This document shows positions 23,641-31,865 of a stretch of DNA of 35,437 nucleotides, piece by piece; the stretch's first letter is position 1; every line of letters starts with the position of its first letter. The stretch comes from Thermoflexales bacterium. GTDB taxonomy: Bacteria > Chloroflexota > Anaerolineae > J036 > Brachytrichaceae. The stretch spans positions 1 to 35,437 of the forward strand of contig JAIBCK010000032.1 of NCBI GenBank assembly GCA_019694215.1, given 5' to 3'. The position numbers and the translations under genes are program-made. Under the pieces are notes generated by a model. That model had not been told where the DNA came from, did no database searches, and worked only from the letters and a program-made list of their open reading frames with translations.

Positions 23641-25113
23641 ATGAAGTTTGGACAACGCGCGCTGTATGGCCTGGTGGCCGGCGCAATGGTTCTGAGCAGT
23701 TGCACCGTTGGCGCGCAGAAACCGACCACGATCAAGATCCTGGCACCGGCCAATCAGGCCACGGTCAAGGTGGGTCAGTCGCTGGCGATTCAGTGGACGG
23801 CGAGCGGTGACAACATCAGCCGCGTCGATGTGGCTGTCAACAACCAGGTCTGGGCGCAACTGTGGACGCAGGACCCCAAGAAGGGCGTGGCCGAGTTCCC
23901 GGGGCAAGTGGAATGGACGCCCCTGCAGCCCGGAACGGCGAGCATCCAGCTCAAGGCGTACAACCCCGATGAGAAGCTGCTGGGGCAGTCCGATCTCGTG
24001 GTGCTGAACGCCCAGGGCGCCGTCGCCACCGCAACCGCCGTTGCACAACCGACGGTTGCCAACCTTCCCAAGCCCACGGCTGGCCCGACGGTCGCCGCGC
24101 CGACGGCGACCCCGGATGCGCCGAGCCTGACCGTGGTCAACGATTTCGTCAACGTGCGCGAGGGGCCAAACACGGCATACCGCACGCTGGGCCAGCTCAA
24201 GAAGGACGACAAGGCCGTGGTCAAGGGGCGCAACGAGGCTGGCACCTGGTTCCAGATCGCCTTCAACAATGGCGTGGGCTGGGTGTTTGGTGAGCTGGTG
24301 CAGGCGAACGACGCGGCCAACAAGACCGCCGTGGCCGCCGCGCCGCCGCTGCCAACGCTGCCCCCCGCCACACCGACGCCGATCCCAACCGCGACGACCC
24401 CGCCGGTCTCCGGGGTGACGACGGGCAACCTCAGCGTCGACAAGAACAAGGTCGGCAACAACGGCTCGGTCGTGGCCAGCTGGAACGTCCAGAACATCCG
24501 CGAAGCGCTGTTTGACAAGGGCGACGGCGGCGGCTACAAGGCCGCCGGCGGCACCATGTCGGTGGTCGTCGACTGCATCACCAGCGCGCGCACCATCCGC
24601 CTGCGCGTCACAAACAACTCCGGCGCGGTGCAGGAGGATGTCGTGACGATCCAGGTCGACGCGGCGCTGCCCGGTGGGACGTGCAGCGGCGGTGGCGGAA
24701 CCGTGGCCTCGGACAGCTGCACGGCCAGCAATCCGTACTGGAAGGCGGTGATCACAGGCAACTCGAACTACACCTTCTGCGCCAAGCAGGATCTGGAATA
24801 CGTGGGAGGGCACCCTTCGGTCTTCAAATTCAAGAAGGGAACCAATCCGGACTTGTCGCTGAAGTGGAACATCTTTGGCATCGGCGGCATCGAGTTGCAC
24901 ATCGATCCCTCCACCGGCCATTGCTCGAGCACCGCCGGCAGCAAGGGCACCGGGCGTTTCCCCACCAACGGGTCGAACGGCCCGGACAACTTCATCTTCG
25001 GCCGCAGCGGCAATGACTTTGATATTGGTGAGTACAAGCTTGAGTTGTACATCATCAACCAGCAGGGGCAGACGGTCGGCTACAACGAGAAATTCTTCTG
25101 CGTCGAGCCCTGA
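23641..25113 (+). CDS. SH3b-domain lipoprotein with an Ig-like domain
   Basis: A 490-aa exported lipoprotein. The signal MKFGQRALYGLVAGAMVLSS is followed by Cys21 of the lipobox. An Ig-like domain (about 30-123) opens with IKILAPANQATVKVGQSLAI. A Thr/Pro-rich linker, an SH3b domain (about 162-222, with FVNVREGPNTAYRTLGQL and GVGWVFGELV), another Pro/Thr linker and a Cys-containing C-terminal domain follow; that last domain has six cysteines that could form disulfides. SH3b domains usually bind peptidoglycan, so it probably sits at the wall, but no catalytic domain is seen. GAGGAG six bases before the ATG is a good SD, in contrast to many neighbours. A strong terminator follows. Confidence 0.8.
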   Translation: MKFGQRALYGLVAGAMVLSSCTVGAQKPTTIKILAPANQATVKVGQSLAIQWTASGDNISRVDVAVNNQVWAQLWTQDPKKGVAEFPGQVEWTPLQPGTASIQLKAYNPDEKLLGQSDLVVLNAQGAVATATAVAQPTVANLPKPTAGPTVAAPTATPDAPSLTVVNDFVNVREGPNTAYRTLGQLKKDDKAVVKGRNEAGTWFQIAFNNGVGWVFGELVQANDAANKTAVAAAPPLPTLPPATPTPIPTATTPPVSGVTTGNLSVDKNKVGNNGSVVASWNVQNIREALFDKGDGGGYKAAGGTMSVVVDCITSARTIRLRVTNNSGAVQEDVVTIQVDAALPGGTCSGGGGTVASDSCTASNPYWKAVITGNSNYTFCAKQDLEYVGGHPSVFKFKKGTNPDLSLKWNIFGIGGIELHIDPSTGHCSSTAGSKGTGRFPTNGSNGPDNFIFGRSGNDFDIGEYKLELYIINQQGQTVGYNEKFFCVEP

Positions 25114-25133
25114 CGGCAAGGCAATCAGACAAA

Positions 25134-25173
25134 CGCGCGGGGAACGGTGACGCCGTTCCCCGCGCGCATTTTT
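25134..25173 (+). terminator. Rho-independent terminator after the SH3b lipoprotein
   Basis: Fourteen perfect pairs (25134-25147 with 25153-25166) around loop TGACG, followed by CA and five Ts (25169-25173). This is a strong intrinsic terminator. It also lies just beyond the convergent gene ending at 25183. Confidence 0.95.
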
Positions 25174-25182
25174 CGGGCTGCG

Positions 25183-26616
25183 TCAGCGGCGCAGGAAGCG
25201 ACCACGTCCGTCACGGGCGAGCAAGGTCTGATCGCGCACGATGAGCTCACCGCGGCTGATCACATGGCGCGGCCAACCCTCGAGCGTGATGCCGGTGTAG
25301 GGCGACCAGTCCACGGCCGAATGCAGGCTATCGGCTTCCAACGTTTTGCGGAGCTGTGGGTCGAACACGACCAGGTCGGCGTCCGCGCCCGGCGTCAGGG
25401 TGCCCTTGCCGGGCAGCCCGTGCAGGGTGGCCGGACGCGTGCAGCACAGCCGGACCCAGTCCGACAGGGTGAGGCGTCCGCTGCGCACGCCGAAATGGTG
25501 GATGAGGGAGAGGCGCGGCTCGATGCCGGGGATGCCATTGGCCCCGCGACGGAAGTCCTGGCGGCCGGCATCCTTGAGCGCGCGTGAGAAAGGGCAGTGG
25601 TCGGAGCTGATCACGTCGATAATGCCGGCGCGCAGCTGCTGCCAGAGCGCATCCTGATCGGCCTGCGAGCGCAGCGGCGGTGAGCACATCCAGAATCGCC
25701 CGTCCTCGCGCCGCAGCGCGTCGTCGGTCAGGGTGAGGTAGTGGGCGCAGGTCTCACCGTAGACGTGGTCGACGCCGCGGGCGCGGGCCTCGCCAAGCGC
25801 CCGGGTCGGAGCCGCCGCGCCGAGGTGGAAGATCAGCATGCGTGCGCCGGTCAGCTCGGCGGCGGAGATGGCGCGCACAACGCTCTCGCGCTCGCTCTCG
25901 GGCGGACGGGTCAGGGCGTGCAGGATGGCCGCGCCGAGGTCGGCGATGGGCCGGCCTTCGCGCTGGCGCGCCCAGCCCAGATCGAGCGCGGCCTGCTGAC
26001 GCAGCGTCTCGATGACGTCGCCGTTCTCGACATGGGCGCACACCAGAGCATCGAGCGCGGCGGCCTCGGCCAGCACGCGCACGAAGTCGCCATCGGTGAG
26101 CATGTTGCCGGCGTAGGCGAGGTAGAGCTTGAAGGTGGCAAGGCCGGCACCACGCGCGCCGCGCAGCTCACGCAAACGGGCATCGCTCAGGCGGCGCATC
26201 GCGCCGGTCGGGCCGGGGTCCAGATCGGGCAAAACGCTGAGATGAAAGCCGTAGTCGATGACGGCGGGGCTGGCTTCCTCGAGCCGCGCGGCGAGCGCCT
26301 CCAGCAGCGGCTGACCGGGGGTGGGCTCGACAAAGTCGACCATCGTCGTGGTGCCGCCGAGCGCGGCCGCGCCCGTCCCGACGCGCCAGTCGTCGGCGCT
26401 CAGCCCGATCCCGGTGTGCAGGCTGAGGTGGGCATGGGCGTCCACCCCACCGGGCAGGACATAGCAGCCCGGCGCCTCGATCAAACGTTCTGCGTCGACC
26501 TGCGCCCGTGGGTCGAGCAGGGCGGCAATGCGTCCCTCGGAGACGGCGACGGTGGCGGGAAAGGCGGCGTCGGCGGTGATCGCCGTCGCCCGGGTGATGG
26601 CGAGGTCATAGCCCAT
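25183..26616 (-). CDS. Dihydropyrimidinase/hydantoinase-like amidohydrolase
   Basis: A 477-aa cyclic amidohydrolase that would open dihydropyrimidine, hydantoin or related rings. The metal-binding His-x-His is in LPGGVDAHAHLSLHTG. The carbamylated-Lys position is in TFKLYLAYAGNM, and further ligands appear in CAHVENGDVI, GETCAHYLTL and VISSDHCPFS. GANGIPGIEPRLSLIHHFGV is a close match to the signature of the hydantoinase/dihydropyrimidinase branch. ATG at 26616 matches the family start; the frame is open back to 26859 within the STAND gene. It is seven bases after that gene's stop. GATAAT six bases before the ATG overlaps that stop, so it may have its own promoter as well as read-through. The exact substrate is not certain. 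Confidence 0.87.
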   Translation of the reverse strand: MGYDLAITRATAITADAAFPATVAVSEGRIAALLDPRAQVDAERLIEAPGCYVLPGGVDAHAHLSLHTGIGLSADDWRVGTGAAALGGTTTMVDFVEPTPGQPLLEALAARLEEASPAVIDYGFHLSVLPDLDPGPTGAMRRLSDARLRELRGARGAGLATFKLYLAYAGNMLTDGDFVRVLAEAAALDALVCAHVENGDVIETLRQQAALDLGWARQREGRPIADLGAAILHALTRPPESERESVVRAISAAELTGARMLIFHLGAAAPTRALGEARARGVDHVYGETCAHYLTLTDDALRREDGRFWMCSPPLRSQADQDALWQQLRAGIIDVISSDHCPFSRALKDAGRQDFRRGANGIPGIEPRLSLIHHFGVRSGRLTLSDWVRLCCTRPATLHGLPGKGTLTPGADADLVVFDPQLRKTLEADSLHSAVDWSPYTGITLEGWPRHVISRGELIVRDQTLLARDGRGRFLRR

Positions 26617-26622
26617 GCGCCG

Positions 26623-26628
26623 ATTATC
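26623..26628 (-). promoter_or_regulatory. Possible internal -10 box for the hydantoinase
   Basis: GATAAT on the minus strand, six bases before the ATG, overlapping the stop codon of the STAND gene. It resembles TATAAT with one mismatch, but may be chance. Confidence 0.25.
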
Positions 26629-29392
26629 GTGCCGCGCCACCGCGGGCGGCATCCTCGATTGCGCGGGCGTTGCGCAGATACGAGAGGATCGGCGCCAGGC
26701 CGTAGCCGATGCGGGTGAGCGTGGCGATGCAGCGCGCGGCCGTGATGGCGGCGGCGCCGTGCGCGCCGGCGCGGGCCTGATTGGCCGCCAGCCGGGCCTG
26801 GGCGAAGGCTTCGCGCTCCGGGCTGCGGATGCGGCGGGCCTCGGCGATGGCGGCGGCACAATCCCGTTGTGCGGCGACCGGATCCCCGAGCATCCCGGTC
26901 ATCGAGGCACGCTGTTCGAGCGCAAAGCTGAGCTCATGGCCGTGCCCGGCCCGCCGGGCGATCTCGACGGCCTCGTCGCACATCAGGCGGGCCTGCGCTG
27001 CGGCGGTCGGTCCGCGCCTCGCGATGAGCTCACCCTGCGCCGCGAGCAGCATCGCCATCAGCCGCGAGTGGCCGATCTCGCGGGCGAGGGCCAGCCCCTC
27101 GATGTAATACGTCTCGGCGGCGCGCTCCCCCACCAGGCTCTGGGTGCCAAAGCCCAGCACGAAGCAGCTCACGGCGATGCCTTCCTTGTGCCCGATCGCG
27201 CGGGCCATGACAAGGCCTTGCCGGACGCGCTCCAGCCCACGCTCGACCTGGCCGCGCTTGCACTCGAGCACGCCCAGACCCGAGAGGCAGTTGGCCTCGA
27301 ACTCGCGGTGGCCGATCTGGCGGGCCAGCGGCAGGGCCTCGTTCAAACAGCGCTCGGCCTCGCCGTAATCGCTGTGCTGGTCGTGCATCAGGGCCTTGAA
27401 GAAGAGGCCCTCCACGATGCGGCGGACATCGTTCTCGGCGCGCGCGAGGGCGAGGCATTCGCCATAGCGCAGACGGGCCTCGTCGTAGCGGGCCAGGTCG
27501 GTCGCGACGTGGCCGAGGTGCTGCAACAGCGTCGCGCACAGGGCGCGATCATCGGCCTCCCGCGCCAGGGCAAGGCCGCGTTCGAAGAGGGCCGTGGCCT
27601 CACCATACGACCCGCGCTTGACGCGGATGAAGCCGAGGTGCATGAGCGTCGCCGCCTGGGTGCGCGGATCGGCCCGCTCGGCGGCCAGGCTGGCGCGCTG
27701 GAGGTGGCGCTCGGCCAGGGCGTATTCACCGCGGATGAGCAACAACGGTGAGGCGCCAAGCGCGCCACGCATGAGGGCGGCATCATGGCCGGCGGTGTAG
27801 GCGGTGTCCAGGGCCGCCAGGATGTTGACGAGGTCGGGTGCCAGCCGCTCGGGCTGATCGGCCGCCTGTTCGCACAACGTTGAGAAATAGTCTGTAAAAC
27901 GCGCGTTGACCGCTGCGGCGGTGGCCGGGTCCGCGGCCAGGCGCAGGCGCCCGTAGTCGGCGATGGTCTGATGCATGCGCAGGCGACCGCCCGGCTCGAC
28001 GACGAGCAGCCCGGCATCGATCAGCGCATCGAGCGTGGCCGGGGTCGTGTCGGCCACGGCGAGTGCAGCCGCCTCGGGAAAGCTGTTGGGCTGGGGCGGG
28101 AAGACCGAGAGCGCATACCAGGCGGCGCGGGCGTGCGGATCGAGCGGCTCGTCGCTCAGCGCGATGACATTGGCGAGCGTGGTCGGGCTGTCCGGGTCCT
28201 GACCCGGGCGGCGTTCGAGCGGGCCCTCGGGGCGGGCCAGCGTCAGCCGGGCGCCCGTCTCGCGCAGCCGGTCGAGCTCGCCCGCGATGCGCCGACGCTG
28301 GCCGGCATGCCCTACGTGGCGAAGTCGGCTGCCGATCAGGGTGAGCGCAAGCGGGAGGCCGCCGACGGCGACGCACAGGTCGCGGGCGGACTCGGGCCGC
28401 GCGGTGACGGCCTCGGGGGCGAAGCGCGCGAGCAGGGCCAGGGCGTCCTCGTCGCCCAACGCGTCGAGGGGGAGCGCATGCGGCCCGGCGAAATCGACTG
28501 CCAGGGCGGGCGAGCGCGTGCTGATGATGCAGGCGCTGGCGGGGCCGCCGATGCGCAGGGCCAGCGCGGCGGCCGGCTCCCACACGTCATCGGCGATGAG
28601 CAACACGCGCCGGTTGCCGATGGCATCGTGCGCGGCCCGCGCGCGGCCGGTCAAGTCGGACATTCCACCGATCTCGTGGGTCGGCGCGCCCAACGCAATG
28701 GCCCATTCTGCAAGCGCAACGCCGGCATCACCCTGGCTGCCGAGGGCCGTCCACAGGATGCCATCCGGGAAGCGGGCGGCGAGATCCGGGTCGTTGGCCA
28801 GGGCGGCCAGGAGCGTGGTCTTTCCGATCCCGGGCAGGCCGAAGACGGCCAACGCGCGGGCGCCGCCGGCCAGGCGGGCCTTGATGGCTTCGAGCACGGA
28901 AGCGCGGCCCAGAATGTCCTCGAGCGGTGGGGGCGGCGCGGCGCGGCGGTGCGGTGCAGGCGGTGGCGCGGGCGCTTCGGTCTGCTCGGCCAGCCGCGCT
29001 GCCAGCTCGTTGATCGCGCGCATCTGCTCATGGTCGTAGGTGCCGCGTTCGATGAACAGGGCATCCGCGACGATGTTGCGCGGGCGGCCCTCGATGAAGC
29101 ACTGCCGCAGGATGAGATACGAGCGCCAGCGGCGGTCGGCCGGATCCGGCGCGTGGGTGGCGTCCGGGCGAAGCCCCTCGATCGCGGCGGTGATCACATC
29201 GCGCACCGCCTGACCGGTGCCGCTGGGGGTATCCGGGTGGCCGGCTTGTTCGCGCTGGCGGCCGACCTCGGGCAGCTGCATCAGGATGTGCTCCCCCAGC
29301 GCCGGCCAGCGGCGCGCGGCGATCAGCCGCAGGGCGCTATTGACGACGCGCCGTCGCTCGGAAATGCTGAGCGCAGCCAGGGGGTTTGGCAT
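26624..29392 (-). CDS. STAND ATPase: helix-turn-helix-like N-terminus, NB-ARC domain and TPR repeats
   Basis: A 922-aa signalling ATPase. The first 135 residues include RRWRSYLILRQCFIEGRPRN and a later YDHEQMRAINELAARL, which looks like a sigma region 4-type helix-turn-helix. A Pro/Ala linker follows (about 139-157). The NB-ARC domain has Walker A GLPGIGKT (185-192), Walker B VLLIADDVW (263-271), the STR sensor (291-293) and the GGLPLAL signature (344-350). A winged-helix-like region with LRMHQTIADYGRLRL follows at about 500. From about 545 to 880 there are TPR-like helical pairs, for example LMHLGFIRVKRGSYGEATAL. Such proteins sense a ligand with the TPRs and change state with nucleotide. 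No toxic or catalytic effector domain was seen, so transcriptional regulation is more likely than defence. ATG at 29392 lies 15 bases after the small acidic protein. Confidence 0.85.
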   Translation of the reverse strand: MPNPLAALSISERRRVVNSALRLIAARRWPALGEHILMQLPEVGRQREQAGHPDTPSGTGQAVRDVITAAIEGLRPDATHAPDPADRRWRSYLILRQCFIEGRPRNIVADALFIERGTYDHEQMRAINELAARLAEQTEAPAPPPAPHRRAAPPPPLEDILGRASVLEAIKARLAGGARALAVFGLPGIGKTTLLAALANDPDLAARFPDGILWTALGSQGDAGVALAEWAIALGAPTHEIGGMSDLTGRARAAHDAIGNRRVLLIADDVWEPAAALALRIGGPASACIISTRSPALAVDFAGPHALPLDALGDEDALALLARFAPEAVTARPESARDLCVAVGGLPLALTLIGSRLRHVGHAGQRRRIAGELDRLRETGARLTLARPEGPLERRPGQDPDSPTTLANVIALSDEPLDPHARAAWYALSVFPPQPNSFPEAAALAVADTTPATLDALIDAGLLVVEPGGRLRMHQTIADYGRLRLAADPATAAAVNARFTDYFSTLCEQAADQPERLAPDLVNILAALDTAYTAGHDAALMRGALGASPLLLIRGEYALAERHLQRASLAAERADPRTQAATLMHLGFIRVKRGSYGEATALFERGLALAREADDRALCATLLQHLGHVATDLARYDEARLRYGECLALARAENDVRRIVEGLFFKALMHDQHSDYGEAERCLNEALPLARQIGHREFEANCLSGLGVLECKRGQVERGLERVRQGLVMARAIGHKEGIAVSCFVLGFGTQSLVGERAAETYYIEGLALAREIGHSRLMAMLLAAQGELIARRGPTAAAQARLMCDEAVEIARRAGHGHELSFALEQRASMTGMLGDPVAAQRDCAAAIAEARRIRSPEREAFAQARLAANQARAGAHGAAAITAARCIATLTRIGYGLAPILSYLRNARAIEDAARGGAAR

Positions 29393-29407
29393 GTCAGTGA
29401 TCGGCCA

Positions 29408-29725
29408 TCAGGTCGCGGGCATGAAGACGTAGGCGACCTGCTCATCGTCCAACGCGACAAAGCCATCCTTGGTGCGGCCCTCGAAGATCAGCTCGAAGGA
29501 CTCGGGCTCGTCGTCCTCGAATTCGAAGTGCAGCCACAGCGCGCGGCGCGCCGGCGTCCAGGTGAAGCGTCCCTTGAAGGGCTCCGGCTGGTCGTCGGCC
29601 TCGGACTCGACCAGCCCGGACAGCCCGCCGGCGGCCTCCATCTCGAGGAAGACGGTGGTTTCGATGTCGTCATCGACGATCATCACCCAGCGGCCAAGGG
29701 GGACGAACTCAGTGGCGGGCAGCAT
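29408..29725 (-). CDS. Small acidic hypothetical protein upstream of the STAND ATPase
   Basis: A 105-aa protein that I do not recognise. It is rich in Asp and Glu (for example VDDDIETTVFLEME and FEFEDDEPESFELI) with alternating hydrophobic residues, suggesting a small beta-sheet protein. There is no signal peptide, membrane segment or nucleotide motif. It is the first gene of a unit with the STAND ATPase, its stop 15 bases before that ATG, so it may be a partner or sensor for it. TACAAT lies seven bases before its ATG, with no SD. The frame is well supported by this promoter and tight spacing, but function is unknown. Confidence 0.65.
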   Translation of the reverse strand: MLPATEFVPLGRWVMIVDDDIETTVFLEMEAAGGLSGLVESEADDQPEPFKGRFTWTPARRALWLHFEFEDDEPESFELIFEGRTKDGFVALDDEQVAYVFMPAT

Positions 29726-29732
29726 GGTTTGG

Positions 29733-29738
29733 ATTGTA
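29733..29738 (-). promoter_or_regulatory. -10 box for the acidic protein/STAND unit
   Basis: TACAAT on the minus strand, seven bases before the ATG at 29725. Transcription would start at or next to the start codon. Confidence 0.6.
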
Positions 29739-29806
29739 GCGGCCGGTCGTCGCTGAGACGACGCTCAGGCGGAGGGTGGGCGTCGGCCTCTTTTGGCCCC
29801 CGCTGC

Positions 29807-29812
29807 TAGAAT
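29807..29812 (+). promoter_or_regulatory. -10 box for the VanW gene
   Basis: TAGAAT ends eight bases before the ATG at 29821. There is no SD. It faces away from the TACAAT at 29733-29738 within a 95-base divergent gap. Confidence 0.6.
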
Positions 29813-29820
29813 CCCGCAAC

Positions 29821-31692
29821 ATGGGCCGGCTGTGGTCGATCGTCCGCGCAGTCATCAATCCGTTGTACCTTCTCGGTGCGACGCTCTTGGTGCCGCTCGT
29901 CATGGCCGCCGCCGGGCTGCTCTTTTTCGAGATGGCCTATCAGGAGCGGGCTTTTCCGGGCGTGCGCGTGCAGGGCGCGGATGTGGGCGGGATGCGGGCC
30001 GAGGAGATTTTCCGCATCGCGCAGGCCCATGGCACCGGCTATTTCCAGAATGCCAATGTCACACTGCGCTTTGCCGACCGGCAGAGCGTGGTCAAGCCGT
30101 CGGATCTCGGCGCCTCGCTGGATGCCGGCGCGACCACGGCCAACGCCATGCGGGTGGGTCGGGAGGGCGATCTCGGCCAGCGCCTGAAGCAGCAGGCCCT
30201 GGCCTGGTGGCGCGGTCACGAGGTCGCCGCCGTGGTGGCCATCGATGAAGCCACTGCACAACGTCGAATCAATGACATCGCCCGCGATGTGCAGCGCGCG
30301 CCCCGCGATGCCGCGCTGGTGTGGGAGAAGGGACAACCGCGCGAGATCGCCGCGGAGGCCGGGCAGGAGCTGAACATCGCGGCGGCGCTGGCGGTGGTGC
30401 GCAGCGCGGCGACGGAAGGCCGCGCGATGGAGGTCACCCTGCAGATGCGCAGCGTGCCGCCCCGCGTGTCGAGCGCGAGCGCGGCGCTGACCGCTGCACG
30501 GCGGTTGGTCAGCGGTGATCTGGTCGTGTCCACCCCGCGCTGGGACAAGGATGGCAAGGCCCTCCCCAATGGCGAGGCCTTCCGGCTGAAGGCCGCGGAC
30601 CTGCCCGGGTATGTCCAGCTCACCGAAGTGCCGCAGGCGGACAACTCGGTCGGGTTGGAGCTGCGCATCCGGCGGGACAAATTCACCCCGCTCATTGCGC
30701 CGCTCGCCAGCCTGATCACCGGGACGGCCGAGAACGCCCGCTTCGTCTTTGATGACAAGACCCACCAGTTGACAGTGATCGATCCGGGCAAACCTGAGCG
30801 GCGGATCAATGCCGCGGCCACACTCGATGCGATCGAGAAGGCGTTGTTGAGCGAGGGCACGCACGCCGCCGTGGCGGCTGCCACGCTCACGCCGCCGGAG
30901 ATCAGCGCCACCGCCACTGCCGAGCAGCTTGGCATCACCGGGCTGGTCTCGGCGGGCACCACCTACTTCAAGGGATCGAGCGCCGAGCGCATGACCAACG
31001 TCAAGGTCGCGGCCTCGCGTTTTCACGGCGTCGTGATCAAGCCCGGCGCAACGTTCTCATTCAACGCCTTTCTGGGCGAGGTCTCCAAGGAGGAGGGCTT
31101 CGCGGAAGGGCTGGTGATCATCGGCGACCGCACGATCAAGGGCGTGGGTGGCGGCGTGTGCCAGGTTTCGACGACGGCGTATCAGACCGCACTCAAGGCC
31201 GGCTTCCCCATCGCGGAGCGTCTGCCACACGGTTATCGCGTCGGCTATTACGAGCGCGGGATGGGCCCGGGGTTGGACGCCACCGTGTTCGAGCCGTATG
31301 TCGATTTGAAGTTCGTCAATGACACGAAGGGCCATCTCCTGATCGAGTCATATTACGACGGCGTCAACGCCACGCTGACCTTCAAGTTCTATGGCATGCC
31401 CGACAACCGCACCGTCTCGTTCTCGAATGCGGTGATCAGCAACGTCGTCGCGCACGGGCCGGACATCTACGAGCCGGATCCCGAAGGCAAGATGGCGCCC
31501 AACACCGTCAAGCAGGTGGACTACGCGGTGGATGGCGCGACGATCACTCTGGAGCGCACGCTCAAGAAGGACGGCAAGACCACCACCGAGAAGCTCGTCA
31601 GCCGCTACGTGCCCTGGCAGGCGGTGTATCGCTTTGGCCCCGGCTTCAAGCCGCCGGAGGGTGCCATTGTGCGTGAGGCACCAAAACCCTGA
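29821..31692 (+). CDS. VanW family protein with peptidoglycan-binding-like repeats
   Basis: A 623-aa membrane-anchored wall protein. One N-terminal helix (about 12-38, LYLLGATLLVPLVMAAAGLL) anchors it with the rest outside. The region about 45-370 resembles two copies of the DUF found before VanW (putative PG-binding, with VRVQGADVGGMRAEEIFRIA at the first copy). The VanW domain begins near GITGLVSAGTTYFKGSSAER and has FSFNAFLGEVSKEEGF, GGGVCQVSTTAYQTALKAG and ERLPHGYRVGYYERGMGPGL, all strongly conserved. The role of VanW is not settled; the association is with vancomycin-resistance clusters and cell walls. ATG at 29821 is preferred over an earlier in-frame start at 29776 because of the membrane helix and the TAGAAT box. 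Confidence 0.88.
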   Translation: MGRLWSIVRAVINPLYLLGATLLVPLVMAAAGLLFFEMAYQERAFPGVRVQGADVGGMRAEEIFRIAQAHGTGYFQNANVTLRFADRQSVVKPSDLGASLDAGATTANAMRVGREGDLGQRLKQQALAWWRGHEVAAVVAIDEATAQRRINDIARDVQRAPRDAALVWEKGQPREIAAEAGQELNIAAALAVVRSAATEGRAMEVTLQMRSVPPRVSSASAALTAARRLVSGDLVVSTPRWDKDGKALPNGEAFRLKAADLPGYVQLTEVPQADNSVGLELRIRRDKFTPLIAPLASLITGTAENARFVFDDKTHQLTVIDPGKPERRINAAATLDAIEKALLSEGTHAAVAAATLTPPEISATATAEQLGITGLVSAGTTYFKGSSAERMTNVKVAASRFHGVVIKPGATFSFNAFLGEVSKEEGFAEGLVIIGDRTIKGVGGGVCQVSTTAYQTALKAGFPIAERLPHGYRVGYYERGMGPGLDATVFEPYVDLKFVNDTKGHLLIESYYDGVNATLTFKFYGMPDNRTVSFSNAVISNVVAHGPDIYEPDPEGKMAPNTVKQVDYAVDGATITLERTLKKDGKTTTEKLVSRYVPWQAVYRFGPGFKPPEGAIVREAPKP

Positions 31693-31716
31693 CCCATCGA
31701 AATCGGGTGATATAGT
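31689..31716 (+). promoter_or_regulatory. Promoter of the DEAD-box helicase gene
   Basis: CTGACC (31689-31694), overlapping the VanW stop codon, is 16 bases from TATAGT (31711-31716). This is the best -35/-10 pair in the window. Transcription would start near 31723, giving a leader of about 143 bases. Confidence 0.6.
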
Positions 31717-31721
31717 TCCGG

Positions 31722-31865
31722 CTCGATTTTCGAGGGGGAGAACGTTCTTCTCCGCGTGCGCCTCCGGCAGTGCGAGGCGGGCAGCTTGCCCGTCGCGCTG
31801 CGCCAGCCATTCCGGATGTTCATCGCAATCGCACCCGGCTGGTCATCAAGAGAGAGGTTTCGCAC
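31722..31865 (+). promoter_or_regulatory. Long structured 5' leader of the DEAD-box helicase
   Basis: Three hairpins can form: CTCGA/TCGAG (31722-31734) at the expected 5' end, GGAGAA/TTCTCC (31737-31753), and CGGGCA/TGCCCG (31778-31792) with an outer GCGA/TCGC. An SD-like GAGAGG lies eight bases before the ATG. Long leaders of this kind are known for cold-shock helicase mRNAs such as csdA/deaD in other bacteria, so autoregulation or a temperature response is possible here, but that is inference. Confidence 0.45.

Noticed and set aside
26624-29725. Avs-like anti-phage defence system
   Set aside because: The protein is a STAND ATPase, but there is no nuclease, protease or membrane effector domain and no other defence gene nearby. 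The N-terminus looks like a DNA-binding module.
27971-29809. Plus-strand open frame of 612 codons opposite the STAND ATPase
   Set aside because: High GC keeps antisense frames open. The translation is low-complexity Gly/Ala/Arg/Gln, while the opposite strand encodes complete NB-ARC motifs.
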